Positions 32,606 through 41,921 of a stretch of DNA of 64,000 nucleotides are shown one piece after another. Source of the stretch: Marisimplicoccus sp038147335 (GTDB taxonomy: Bacteria > Bacteroidota > Bacteroidia > Flavobacteriales > Flavobacteriaceae); assembly GCA_038147335.1 (NCBI GenBank), contig JAYQTK010000006.1:62001-126000 (forward strand), in the 5' to 3' direction. A model generated the notes under the pieces. That model saw only the letters and a list, made by a program, of their open reading frames with translations. It made no database searches and was not told where the DNA came from. The translations under genes were made by a program, and so were the position numbers. Each line of letters begins with the position of its first letter. The stretch's first letter is position 1.

Positions 32606-34280
32606 TTAGTGACCAGGATTTTGAGATAAAGCCCCGTTCGAAGAATCAATTGCATTCAATGGAATAGGAAGTGCATTATGCTTACCTGAAACTGGGTTAG
32701 CTCTAGCTCCAAATGGAGTAATAGTTCTACCCTCGTTTGCAATATAAGTATTTAATGCGTCAACCATTACACCCCATCTTCTTAAATCAAAAAGACGGTG
32801 TCCTTCCATACCTAATTCAACTCTTCTTTCATGTCTAACTGCATTTCTAGCAGCAGCAGCATCAGTCCAAGCTGAGTTATAAGTATCGATTACATAGTTA
32901 GGAGAAGCATCAGCACGTGGACCGTTCTTAGCTCTTGCTCTAACTTGGTTAACATATCCTCTACCTGTTTCAAGTGCACCAGTTTCAACAGCAGCTTCTG
33001 CAGCCATTAATAAAACGTCAGCATATCTTAAAATATGGTAGTTAATTCCAGTTCTTTGCTCACCCCAACCACCGGTACCTCTGTTAGCATCGTCACCAGC
33101 AGTATAAAGGTTTTTCTTGTTAACATAAGGACCAGATACATCTGTAAAAGATGCTCTAATGTTATCCTTACCTGTCATAGGTCCAAAACCATTTAAGTCA
33201 ATTCCACGTCTTCCGACAGTGAAATCAAGTCTTGGGTCTAATGGACCTGCATGTGGAGTAAATGGCTCAGTTTCATAGATACCGTAGTCATTTGTTACAT
33301 CAGATGTAGCCCAGTCAGCTTTAGGAAGACCATTTGCATCCGTTTGGAATGCATTAGTTAAGTCTTGAGAAGGCTGATAGAAACCACAACACATACCACC
33401 TGTCATAGAACCAATTGGGAAGTTTAATGTACCTCCTCTGTTACCCTGTGGAGACTGACCTCCATCAGAAGCAAATTGGATAGCGAAAATCATCTCAGAA
33501 CTGTTTTCACCTGCAGATCTAAAGTTTGCAGAGTAATCTGGGTTAAGTGCATAATCACCAGAGTTAATAACAGCTTCTAGCTGAGAAAGAGCTTCTCCCC
33601 ATTTACCTTGGTAAAGTAAAGTTCTACCTAAGTAAGCTTTAGCAGCAGACTGAATTGGTCTACCTGGCTCACTTCTTGAAGATGATAGGTTGTTAGCAGC
33701 ATATGAGAAATCTGCCTCAATAGCACTCCATATAGGACCACTGTTTGGCTGATTAAACTCACTAGCAGCATAGTTTTCATCTGAAATGTAAGGTACATTC
33801 ACCCACATTCTTTGAATTTCAAAGTTATAGTGACCTCTTAAGAATCTAGCTTGAGCTAATTGAGATGTAAAATCACTTGGGTTATCTGAATTGTTAATCA
33901 AGTCAATAACCGCATTTGCTCTATTAACACCAGCAAAAAGAGCTTGCCATCTTCCCTCGAAGTAAGGATTCGTAGATCCCCAGTCGATAAAGTTCAAGAA
34001 GAAGCAAGTCAGCTTGGTCACCATCAGTTGATCCTTTGTGAGCATCATCTGAGATTACATCAAGCCACCAGTTGTCACCACTTTTTGTCCAATCTGCACC
34101 TGGTCCGCCGTTTCTAATACCATCAAGTACTGAATAAGCACCTGTTAATAGAAGATCAACACCAGTTGCATTCTGTAGAGCAGCATCACTTAGCGACCCT
34201 ATAGGATCAATTTCAGTAAAGTCATCAGAACATGACACTAAAATTGATGCAGATAATAAAATTGTTAGAATTTTTTTCAT
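32606..34280 (-). pseudogene. SusD/RagB-family outer-membrane lipoprotein, frameshifted
   Basis: A lipoprotein start MKKILTILLSASILVSC with TEIDPIGSLSDAALQNA, then the frame breaks at about 34000 (DQADLLLLEL versus DWGSTNP). From there 480 residues follow with the SusD repeats: RWQALFAGVNRANAVID, FLRGHYNFEIQRMW, AKAYLGRTLLYQGKW, HILRYADVLLMAAEA and GHRLFDLRRWG. The full span is 1675 bases, one more than a multiple of three, so a single extra base explains it. SusD captures oligosaccharides for its SusC partner, 18 bases upstream. It is probably functional in the living cell if the indel is an artefact. Confidence 0.85.
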
Positions 34281-34298
34281 TTTTTCTAATTTTTGGGG

Positions 34299-37200
34299 TT
34301 AAAATTTAATATTAATACCTAAAGACGATATGCTATTCGAAGGATATTGAGAATCATAAACACCAATATCTAAAGCACCACCTCTTGGTACTTCAGGATC
34401 CAGACCTGTAAAGTCAGTTAAAGTAAGTAAGTTAGTACCGTTATAGTAAACTCTTGCACTAGATGCACCTAACTTAGATGCAATAGCATCAGGTAAAGTG
34501 TATCCTATCTGTAAAGATCTTAGTCTTACATAAGAACCATCTCTAACAAAGAAAGAGTTAGCAGTAGAAAACTCACTGTTAAGTGTTGTTTCACTTAATG
34601 CAGGTAACTCAGCACCAGTATTAGTTGGAGACCAAGAATCTAAAACTCTTGTACTTCTATTTCCATTAAAGAAATAAGGAGTCTCGTAATATAATGCTGT
34701 GTAATCAAATAAATCATTTCCTAAAGAACCATTCCAGAACATACTCATATCCCAGTTCTTGTATGCAAAATTCATATTTACACCAAAGATTAAGTCTGGG
34801 TGAGGATCACCGATCTTAGTTCTATCACTATCATTAATAACACCATCACCATTGATATCTTCATATTTAAATCTACCAGGACCAGCACCATCTTGAGTTG
34901 CATGGGCTGCTACTTCAGCATCATTTTGGAAAATACCAAGTACTTTTCTTCCATAGAAGTATGAAATTGGCTCACCAACAGAAGTTCTTGTCATAGATCC
35001 AATTCTCTGACTACCTCCAGAATAGAAGTCACTAATAAGCTCAGTTACTTCGTTAACAGCTTTTGTTGCGTTAGCGGAAATAGAATAAGTAAGACCATTT
35101 GAAGTTACATCAGTATAGTTAATTGATAAATCAAAACCTGAAGACTTCATAGAACCTAAGTTTGTATATGGTGCAGAAGCATCAATTGCAGTGGTACTAA
35201 TTTTCTGAGTATCCTGAGCCACAAGTCCATCAGTTACATTTTCAAAAACATCAAGAGTCATTGTCATTTTATTGTCAAAGAATCCTGCGTCAATTGCAAA
35301 GTTTTTAGATGTCATTGTTTCCCACGTAAGTAATGGGTTACCTTTAGATGCAATTACAGCACCAGCTGTAGCTCCACCACTTCCACCAAATGCATAAGCT
35401 CCAGTGAACTCATTTATATTAGAAATGTTAATATCAGCATTTGAGATACCAATTTCTTGGTTACCAAGCTCACCATAAGATGCTCTAATTTTTAGAGTAT
35501 CAAATACTGAACTATCAAACCAATCCTCGCTACTCACTAACCATGCAACACTTCCTGAAGGGAATATGGCATCAGCAGTAGCTTGTGCGAATCTAGAAGT
35601 ATCATCTTTTCTAACAGTAGCAGTAGCAAAGTACTTACCACCGTATGACCAGTTAGCTGTAGCTAATAGTGAGAAAATTGAGTTTGAACTTTGATTTGCA
35701 TAAGAAATTACAGGGACACCTGATCCATTACTTAGTAAATAGAAGCTTGGACTTTCAAATAAATAGTTTGTTCTTAAAGCACCAAAACCTTTAAAATTGT
35801 TTTTAGTAGACTCTGTACCCACAAGAAGATCTAAAGTATGATCTCCAAAAGAGTTTTTATAATTTAAGAAATTTGTAACAACCCATGAGTCTTGTCTGAA
35901 ACTTTGTTCAGAAAGAGTGTTGTTAGAAATTGCTTCACCATGCTCTGGGTTAAGAGCTGTAAAATATCTACCGTTAAGGTCTCTCATTGTAATACCTGCA
36001 GAAGACTTAAATAATAATTCAGGAGTAATTTGCCATTTCACAGAAATATCACCAATTACTCTTAAGTTTTTGTTATAATCATCTTTACCTCTAGCAAGAT
36101 CAGCAACCGGGTTATTAGCAATACCAACTCTAGCAGAGTTAGAATATGTACCAGCAAAGTTTCCGTTTGTATCTCTTACAGGAACAAGTGGAGAAGAAAA
36201 TGCAGCATTTTGAATTGGGTTCCCACTAGTAGTAAGCTCCTTATCATATGTTACATTTAAGTTCTCTGAAATCGTTAGCTTATCTCCAATTTTAAACTCA
36301 GAGTTTAATCTTGTAGATGCTCTCTCATATCCAGTATGAATTATTACACCTTCTTGATTTAAATAATTTGCAGATAAATGATATCTACCTTCTTCTCCAC
36401 CACCAGAGGCAGATATAGAAACGTTTGTTACCTCAGCTGGATCGAATATTTCATCAAACCAGTCTGTACCTCCAGGCGCAACTTTAGCACCAGCACCTTC
36501 ATATTCAGCGCCACTTGGGATTGGTACATTCAAAAAGATAGGAACAGATGGAGTTGGTCCACTACCATACTGTGGGTGAGATGGAGTGTTTCCATCATTA
36601 AGAATACTCTGCCATGTCATATCAGCATGTTGCTGAACATTTAACATATCAGGGACTCTTGTAACCTCACTAATACCATAAGTAGCATCAATCTCTAAAG
36701 TATTTTTAGAGTTATAGCTACCTTTTTTTGTAGTTACAACAATTACACCGTTCGAAGCACGAGCACCATAAATTGCTGCCGCACCATCTTTTAGTACACT
36801 TATGTTTTCAATGTCCCTCGGGTTAATGTCTCTCATTACATTAGGATCTGTAGTTTGAATACCATCGATAACGTATAAAGGTGAGTTATCGTTAGTAGTA
36901 GAATAACCACGAATTCTAATTACAGGAGCAGCCCCAGGTCCTCCACCAGATGTAACTTGCACACCAGCAACTCTACCTTGTAGAGCTTCAGCAGCATTTG
37001 TTACTTGTGTCTTGAATGCTTCATCTGTATCAACGGTACCAATAGCTCCAGAAAGAGATCTTCTTTGCTGAGTTTGATAACCAGATACAACAACTTCATC
37101 AAGAATGTCTACGCTAGACATTAAAGTAACATTAATCTGACTTTGGTTTCCAACAGTTATAGTCTGAGATGCAAATCCCAAACTTGAAAAGGTCAACTGG

Positions 37201-37391
37201 TCTCCAGCTGACGCATTTATTTGATAATTACCATCAAAGTCTGTAACAACACCTGTGTTTGTTCCCTCAACTACAATTGTAGCTCCTGGAACAGGGTTAC
37301 CACTTTCGTCAGAAACACTACCAGAGATATTGTTCTGAGCAAAAATTAGACTAGACGATAACATCAATACAACTAAAAAAGCTTTTTTCAT
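34299..37391 (-). CDS. SusC/RagA-type TonB-linked outer-membrane transporter
   Basis: A 1030-residue TonB-dependent transporter: signal peptide (to IFAQ), a carboxypeptidase-regulatory-like beta-sandwich (about 22-90, GSVSDESGNPVPGATIVV), a TonB box region near DILDEVVVSGY, the plug with AEALQGRVAGVQVTSGGG and the SusC motif SPLYVIDGIQT, then a 22-strand barrel ending in NSISSLGINIKF. It imports oligosaccharides with SusD. First gene of the locus; no anti-sigma or HTCS regulator lies in the window. Confidence 0.96.
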   Translation of the reverse strand: MKKAFLVVLMLSSSLIFAQNNISGSVSDESGNPVPGATIVVEGTNTGVVTDFDGNYQINASAGDQLTFSSLGFASQTITVGNQSQINVTLMSSVDILDEVVVSGYQTQQRRSLSGAIGTVDTDEAFKTQVTNAAEALQGRVAGVQVTSGGGPGAAPVIRIRGYSTTNDNSPLYVIDGIQTTDPNVMRDINPRDIENISVLKDGAAAIYGARASNGVIVVTTKKGSYNSKNTLEIDATYGISEVTRVPDMLNVQQHADMTWQSILNDGNTPSHPQYGSGPTPSVPIFLNVPIPSGAEYEGAGAKVAPGGTDWFDEIFDPAEVTNVSISASGGGEEGRYHLSANYLNQEGVIIHTGYERASTRLNSEFKIGDKLTISENLNVTYDKELTTSGNPIQNAAFSSPLVPVRDTNGNFAGTYSNSARVGIANNPVADLARGKDDYNKNLRVIGDISVKWQITPELLFKSSAGITMRDLNGRYFTALNPEHGEAISNNTLSEQSFRQDSWVVTNFLNYKNSFGDHTLDLLVGTESTKNNFKGFGALRTNYLFESPSFYLLSNGSGVPVISYANQSSNSIFSLLATANWSYGGKYFATATVRKDDTSRFAQATADAIFPSGSVAWLVSSEDWFDSSVFDTLKIRASYGELGNQEIGISNADINISNINEFTGAYAFGGSGGATAGAVIASKGNPLLTWETMTSKNFAIDAGFFDNKMTMTLDVFENVTDGLVAQDTQKISTTAIDASAPYTNLGSMKSSGFDLSINYTDVTSNGLTYSISANATKAVNEVTELISDFYSGGSQRIGSMTRTSVGEPISYFYGRKVLGIFQNDAEVAAHATQDGAGPGRFKYEDINGDGVINDSDRTKIGDPHPDLIFGVNMNFAYKNWDMSMFWNGSLGNDLFDYTALYYETPYFFNGNRSTRVLDSWSPTNTGAELPALSETTLNSEFSTANSFFVRDGSYVRLRSLQIGYTLPDAIASKLGASSARVYYNGTNLLTLTDFTGLDPEVPRGGALDIGVYDSQYPSNSISSLGINIKF

Positions 37392-37416
37392 GTTAATTAA
37401 GTTTAGTTAATGTGCC

Positions 37417-37424
37417 GAAAGATA
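37417..37424 (-). promoter_or_regulatory. Candidate -7 element of the susC promoter
   Basis: The minus strand reads TATCTTTC, seven of eight bases matching TAnnTTTG, preceded by TTTTAACAATATTTTAAC. It lies about 26 bases before the susC start codon. No clear TTG -33 element, so the support is partial. Confidence 0.35.
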
Positions 37425-37550
37425 AGTTAAAATATTGTTAAAATGAAAAAAAATCTATTAAAAATTGACACTTATAAACATTTAAATAACAAACATTACG
37501 AATATGATAATTTGAATGTTTTCAGGGCTTAAGGTATAATTTTCTGTTTT

Positions 37551-38447
37551 TTAATTAATTACACCTCTTAAGGTTAACCATTCTTTAACAATTTTTGTCC
37601 AAGATTCAATTGTACCTCTTCCTTTTGCAAGACCATATCCATGACCTCCATCTTCCCAAATATGTAAGGAAGCTGGAATATTATTTTTTCTAAGAGCAGA
37701 ATAATAACTAATACTATTTTCAGGAGGTGTACCCACATCATTATTAGAGTGAATCATTATTGTTGGAGGTGTTTCCTGATTTACATTTAAGTCATTAGAA
37801 TAGTTTTGAATGATGCTCTCATCAGGATTATCTCCAAATAAACTACTAAAAGTCCAAGTTTGTCTTTCTATGTTCATATTTATAACAGGATAAACTAAAA
37901 TTGCAAAATCTGGTTTATTAAACCCTAATTTACCTTTAGTTGAAATAGTTGATGCCAAATGACCACCAGCAGAGAAACCTATTACACCAACATTATTTGA
38001 ATCTATATTCCATTTTTTTGATTTATTTCTTATTATTTCAATAGCTTTGAATGCATCTTCAGAGGCAACATTTTGTTTACATGGTCCATCGTAATTATTT
38101 GGAAGTCTATGTTTAAGCATAAATGCATCTATACCTAACTCGTTTAACCATTCAGCTATTGAAATCCCTTCATTGGTAATACTAAGAAAAGTATATCCTC
38201 CTCCTGGAATTACAAGCACTGCAGGCTTATTGTCATCTTTATTTATTGCTGGGTAGTACCATATCTCTGGATATTCTACCTCATATATGTATGTACTTCC
38301 GTCCCTTTCAACAATTCTGTCTTTTTTATTTAGATCACAATCCTGACTAGAGTTATATAATGATATTTTTTGTTGAGCAATAATTTGAGTTGAAGATGAT
38401 AATACCAAACCCACTATTAGAAATCCTTGAAATATTTTATTATTCAT
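37551..38447 (-). CDS. Secreted alpha/beta-hydrolase (acetylesterase-like)
   Basis: A 298-residue protein with a signal peptide (to IIAQ). The fold is that of the BD-FAE/acetylxylan-esterase group: LVIPGGGYTFLSITNEG (oxyanion region), nucleophile S159 in GFSAGGH, acid D237 in HSNNDVGTPP and H269 in DGGHGYGL. It would remove acetyl or related ester groups from a carbohydrate. It has the same direction as the SusC locus but lies upstream of it, 160 bases away, and may be a separate transcript. Confidence 0.85.
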   Translation of the reverse strand: MNNKIFQGFLIVGLVLSSSTQIIAQQKISLYNSSQDCDLNKKDRIVERDGSTYIYEVEYPEIWYYPAINKDDNKPAVLVIPGGGYTFLSITNEGISIAEWLNELGIDAFMLKHRLPNNYDGPCKQNVASEDAFKAIEIIRNKSKKWNIDSNNVGVIGFSAGGHLASTISTKGKLGFNKPDFAILVYPVINMNIERQTWTFSSLFGDNPDESIIQNYSNDLNVNQETPPTIMIHSNNDVGTPPENSISYYSALRKNNIPASLHIWEDGGHGYGLAKGRGTIESWTKIVKEWLTLRGVIN

Positions 38448-38537
38448 ATCCCTAATATATTAATATTTATAAATCTTATTTTAAGAAAAATTTAAATTAT
38501 TATAGTCTATATAAATTGTATATTGGCCATAAGGATT

Positions 38538-38663
38538 ATGAAGAAAAAGTGGACAATCAGTATTATGTTAGTATTGATATCTATACTAGTATCTTATTTG
38601 ACAAATATTTGGCTACTCCTTCTTTTTATTCCTATTGGGTCATTAATTTTAAAAAATAAATAA
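38538..38663 (+). CDS. Small two-helix membrane protein (41 aa)
   Basis: ATG at 38538 after an AAGG ribosome-binding-like stretch. It encodes MKKKWTIS, a helix (IMLVLISILVSYL), a short turn TN, a second helix (IWLLLLFIPIGSLIL) and KNK. The stop shares bases with the next ATG (TAATG), and a chain of three overlapping starts leads into the penicillin acylase gene. Function unknown. Confidence 0.45.
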   Translation: MKKKWTISIMLVLISILVSYLTNIWLLLLFIPIGSLILKNK

Positions 38664-38752
38664 TGGAATGGTACGAAAAAAACAGAAAGACAATTATTAT
38701 ATTATTCGCTTGCTATGTAGTATTTCGAGTAATACAAATGACTCTTCTTTAA
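38663..38752 (+). CDS. Very small membrane protein (29 aa)
   Basis: MEWYEKNRKT followed by one helix (IIILFACYVVFRVI) and a short tail. It starts in a TAATG overlap with the preceding small gene and ends in a TAATG overlap with the true start of the penicillin acylase at 38752. The chained overlaps are the main evidence. Confidence 0.4.
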   Translation: MEWYEKNRKTIIILFACYVVFRVIQMTLL

Positions 38753-40797
38753 TGAGACTCTTTCTTTCAATATTTCTCTTTTCAAGCTTATTAAACTCTC
38801 AAATCAATCCAAATAATATTGATATTGTAAGAGATAATTATGGAGTACCTCACATATTTGCCAAAACAGATGCAGAGCTTGCTTACGGCCTTGCATGGGC
38901 AAATGCTGAAGATGACTTCACCACTATACAAGAGGCATATTTAGCAGGAAATGGTATGCTATCAAAATATATAGGACTTGAAGGAGCCCCAGCTGATTTT
39001 ATAACACAGTTTATAGGATCTAAAGAAATTATTGATGAAAAAATAGGAGAAATTAGCGAGGAATATTTTGATGTAATTTCTGGATACGCTCAGGGCTTAA
39101 ATTCTTATGCAAGAAACAACCCAGATAAAGTATTGTACAAAAAACTTTTTCCTATTACTCCTAAAATGATGATGATGTATAGTCAGCTTCAGCTTTTTAT
39201 TTCAAATCAGGGTGCGGACTGGGCAGGAAGAATTCTAAACAATGATACGCAGGATGATTTTTTAGATCAAAATCTCACAGGATCTAATGTTATAGCTATG
39301 AATAGTAATAAAACTGATAATGGCGAAACTTTCCTTGCAATTAATACTCATCAACCCCTTGAAGGCCCTACATCATGGTATGAGGTTCACCTGAATAGCG
39401 AAGAGGGAACCAATATTATCGGTACTCTTTATCCTGGAACTCCTCATGTTTTAATTGGAGTAAATGAAAACCTAGGTTGGTCTCATACTGTTAATTATCC
39501 AGACAAAACTGATGTATTCAAATTAAGGATGAAAAACAATAGAAAGTATATTGTTGACGGAGAGGAATACAAATTAGAAAAATTAAAAGCTAAAATTAGC
39601 ATTAAAGTCCTTGGTATTCCAATTACTATAAATCGAAAGTATTTTAAAAGTATCTATGGTCCAACTTTAAAAAATAAATCTGGGTACTACTCAATTAGAA
39701 CCCCAACACTTTTCAATATTAGAGCGCTAGAACAATGGTGGAGAATGGGTAAATCTAAAAATTTTACTGAATTCTATAATAATTTAAAGATGAAACAAAT
39801 TCCAGGTTTTAATATTGGATATGCCGATAGATATGATACGATATTTTATATATCTAACGGAATAATTCCTAAAAGAGCTGAAGGATACAACTGGAAAGGA
39901 ATCGTTCCTGGGGATACTAAAAAAACTTTGTGGACTGAATATCATGATATAGAAGATCTCCCTCAAGTTATTCAACCCAAAGCTGGTTTTATATATGATG
40001 CAAATCATTCTCCTTTTAAATCAACATCAGCTGATGAAAACCCTAAAGAAGAAGATTATAGTGAGAGAATGGGATACGAGACATATGATAACAATAGATC
40101 CACTAGATTAATTGAATTAATTGAGAGTTACGATAAAGTTTCATACAAAGATTTTAAGGATATTAAATACGATAATTCATTTCCATCAAAGTTTAACTAT
40201 AATTTCATGGACATAAGTATAATTGAGACGCTAAAAATTGATCCCGATAATGATTTGTTTGAAATGTTAGATATAATTCAAAAGTGGGATAGAAAGACAG
40301 ATATAGATTCACATGGTGCTGGAATTTATGGTGTTCTATATTATCAACTTGTTTGGAGATATAGAAATGAAATACAAAAAAATAATAATACTGTAAGTGA
40401 GGAAACACTTCTATCAGCTTTAAGAGATGTAAAGTCATATTTGATTAATAATTTTGGATCAACTGACATAACTCTAGGAGATTTTCAAAAACTAGTTAGA
40501 GGTGATAAAGAAATTCCTATATGGGGACTCCCTGACGTAATAACAGCCATGTCATCAAGACCATACAAAGATGGAAAGCATAAAGTAATACAGGGAGAGT
40601 CATATATTGGACTTGTTAGATTTAACGAAAAGGGACCAGTTCTTGAAAGTATTATTTCATATGGAAATTCTGACAATCCTGACTCAGAACACTATACAGA
40701 TCAAATGGATTTATATTCTAAATTTAAAACTAAGAAAATGACATTTGATAAAGAACAAATATATAAGGAGGCTAAAAGTATTTACAACCCTAATTAA
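38752..40797 (+). CDS. Penicillin acylase family protein, secreted
   Basis: The best start is ATG 38752, which gives a signal peptide (MRLFLSIFLFSSLLNSQ) right before the conserved NNIDIVRDNYGVPHIF; the frame is open back to 38668, but that part is hydrophilic and overlaps a small gene. The length is 681 residues. The autoprocessing serine is in LTGSNVIAMN, followed by NTHQPLEGPTSWYEVHL, YPGTPHVLIGVNENLGWSHT and, near the end, GLPDVITAMSSR. This variant is closest in style to acyl-homoserine-lactone acylase-like members, but substrate cannot be deduced. It overlaps the bshA stop convergently by four bases. Confidence 0.9.
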   Translation: MRLFLSIFLFSSLLNSQINPNNIDIVRDNYGVPHIFAKTDAELAYGLAWANAEDDFTTIQEAYLAGNGMLSKYIGLEGAPADFITQFIGSKEIIDEKIGEISEEYFDVISGYAQGLNSYARNNPDKVLYKKLFPITPKMMMMYSQLQLFISNQGADWAGRILNNDTQDDFLDQNLTGSNVIAMNSNKTDNGETFLAINTHQPLEGPTSWYEVHLNSEEGTNIIGTLYPGTPHVLIGVNENLGWSHTVNYPDKTDVFKLRMKNNRKYIVDGEEYKLEKLKAKISIKVLGIPITINRKYFKSIYGPTLKNKSGYYSIRTPTLFNIRALEQWWRMGKSKNFTEFYNNLKMKQIPGFNIGYADRYDTIFYISNGIIPKRAEGYNWKGIVPGDTKKTLWTEYHDIEDLPQVIQPKAGFIYDANHSPFKSTSADENPKEEDYSERMGYETYDNNRSTRLIELIESYDKVSYKDFKDIKYDNSFPSKFNYNFMDISIIETLKIDPDNDLFEMLDIIQKWDRKTDIDSHGAGIYGVLYYQLVWRYRNEIQKNNNTVSEETLLSALRDVKSYLINNFGSTDITLGDFQKLVRGDKEIPIWGLPDVITAMSSRPYKDGKHKVIQGESYIGLVRFNEKGPVLESIISYGNSDNPDSEHYTDQMDLYSKFKTKKMTFDKEQIYKEAKSIYNPN

Positions 40798-41921
40798 GAA
40801 TTACTAATAGCTTTTTTATAAACATCTTCATACAAAGGAATTACTTTTTTGATATCGTATTTTTTTGCATTCTCAAAAGCCTGAGCCTTAAATTCCTTTT
40901 TTAAATTTTCATTAGATAGAATTTCTATAGCATTATTTGACATAGAATCTATATCGCCAACATCACTTGTATAGCCTGAATTACCATTTATGTTTAACTC
41001 TTTCAGACCTCCAACATTAGAGGAAATTACAGGAACTTTTAGGGCCATAGCCTCAAGAGCAGCCAGACCAAAACTCTCTTTTTCAGAAGGGAGCAAGAAC
41101 AGATCTGATGAACATAGAATTTCATCAACTTCATTTGTCTTACCAAGAAAAATAACTTTATTTTTTAAATCGTTTTTTCTTAGAAAATCTTTTGCTTTTT
41201 TCTTATCAGGACCATCACCAACCATAATAAGTTTAGAGTTTATTTTTTGTGAGATTTTATCAAAAATTTTAAGTACATCTATTATCCTTTTTAATGGCCT
41301 AAAATTACTTACATGAACTATTATCTTTTCTTCTCCCTGAGCAATCATGTTCCTTTCACACAAATGATGTTTTTTATCATATTTATCTATGTCAATGAAG
41401 TTTGGGATTACTTCAATATCTCGTTTTATCCCAAAAAACTCTCTAGTATCATCTCTTAGGCTATTGGATACACATGTTACAATATCTGACTTATTAATGC
41501 TGAAAGTTACTGCTGGTTTATAAAATGGATGGTTACCAACAAGGGTTATATCAGTTCCATGAAGAGTAGTAATTATAGGAATGCTATATCCATTTTCATC
41601 AAGTATCTTTTTTGCCATATATGCTGCATATGCGTGAGGTATCGCATAATGTACATGAAGAACATCAATCTTGTGTTTAGAGATTACATCATATAATTTA
41701 CTTGACAGAGCTAGTTCATATGGTTCATATTTAAAAAGCGGGTAGTCGGGTACATTAACTTCATGATAATGAAGATTTTTTGATAAAGCATCTAATCTTA
41801 CAGGTTGACTGTATGTAATAAAATGTATTTCATGCCCTTTTTTTGACAATTCAATCCCAAGTTCAGTAGCTACTACTCCTGAACCACCAAATGTGGGATA
41901 ACATACTATTCCAATTTTCAT
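40794..41921 (-). CDS. bshA: N-acetyl-alpha-D-glucosaminyl L-malate synthase
   Basis: A 375-residue GT4-type glycosyltransferase, first enzyme of bacillithiol synthesis. The N-terminus MKIGIVCYPTFGGSGVVATELG, SQPVRLDALSKNLHYHEV and VPDYPLFKYEPYELALSSK are BshA hallmarks; the nucleotide-sugar site is ESFGLAALEAMA with E-x7-E spacing. It joins UDP-GlcNAc and L-malate in the cytosol. bshB and bshC are not in this window. Last gene of the long minus-strand operon, overlapping its upstream neighbour by four bases. Confidence 0.93.
   Translation of the reverse strand: MKIGIVCYPTFGGSGVVATELGIELSKKGHEIHFITYSQPVRLDALSKNLHYHEVNVPDYPLFKYEPYELALSSKLYDVISKHKIDVLHVHYAIPHAYAAYMAKKILDENGYSIPIITTLHGTDITLVGNHPFYKPAVTFSINKSDIVTCVSNSLRDDTREFFGIKRDIEVIPNFIDIDKYDKKHHLCERNMIAQGEEKIIVHVSNFRPLKRIIDVLKIFDKISQKINSKLIMVGDGPDKKKAKDFLRKNDLKNKVIFLGKTNEVDEILCSSDLFLLPSEKESFGLAALEAMALKVPVISSNVGGLKELNINGNSGYTSDVGDIDSMSNNAIEILSNENLKKEFKAQAFENAKKYDIKKVIPLYEDVYKKAISNS

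Noticed and set aside
36378..36644. 88-codon plus-strand frame inside susC
   Set aside because: Antisense of an intact SusC; no independent support.
38668..38751. N-terminal extension of the penicillin acylase
   Set aside because: Hydrophilic and overlaps a small gene; the ATG at 38752 gives a proper signal peptide.
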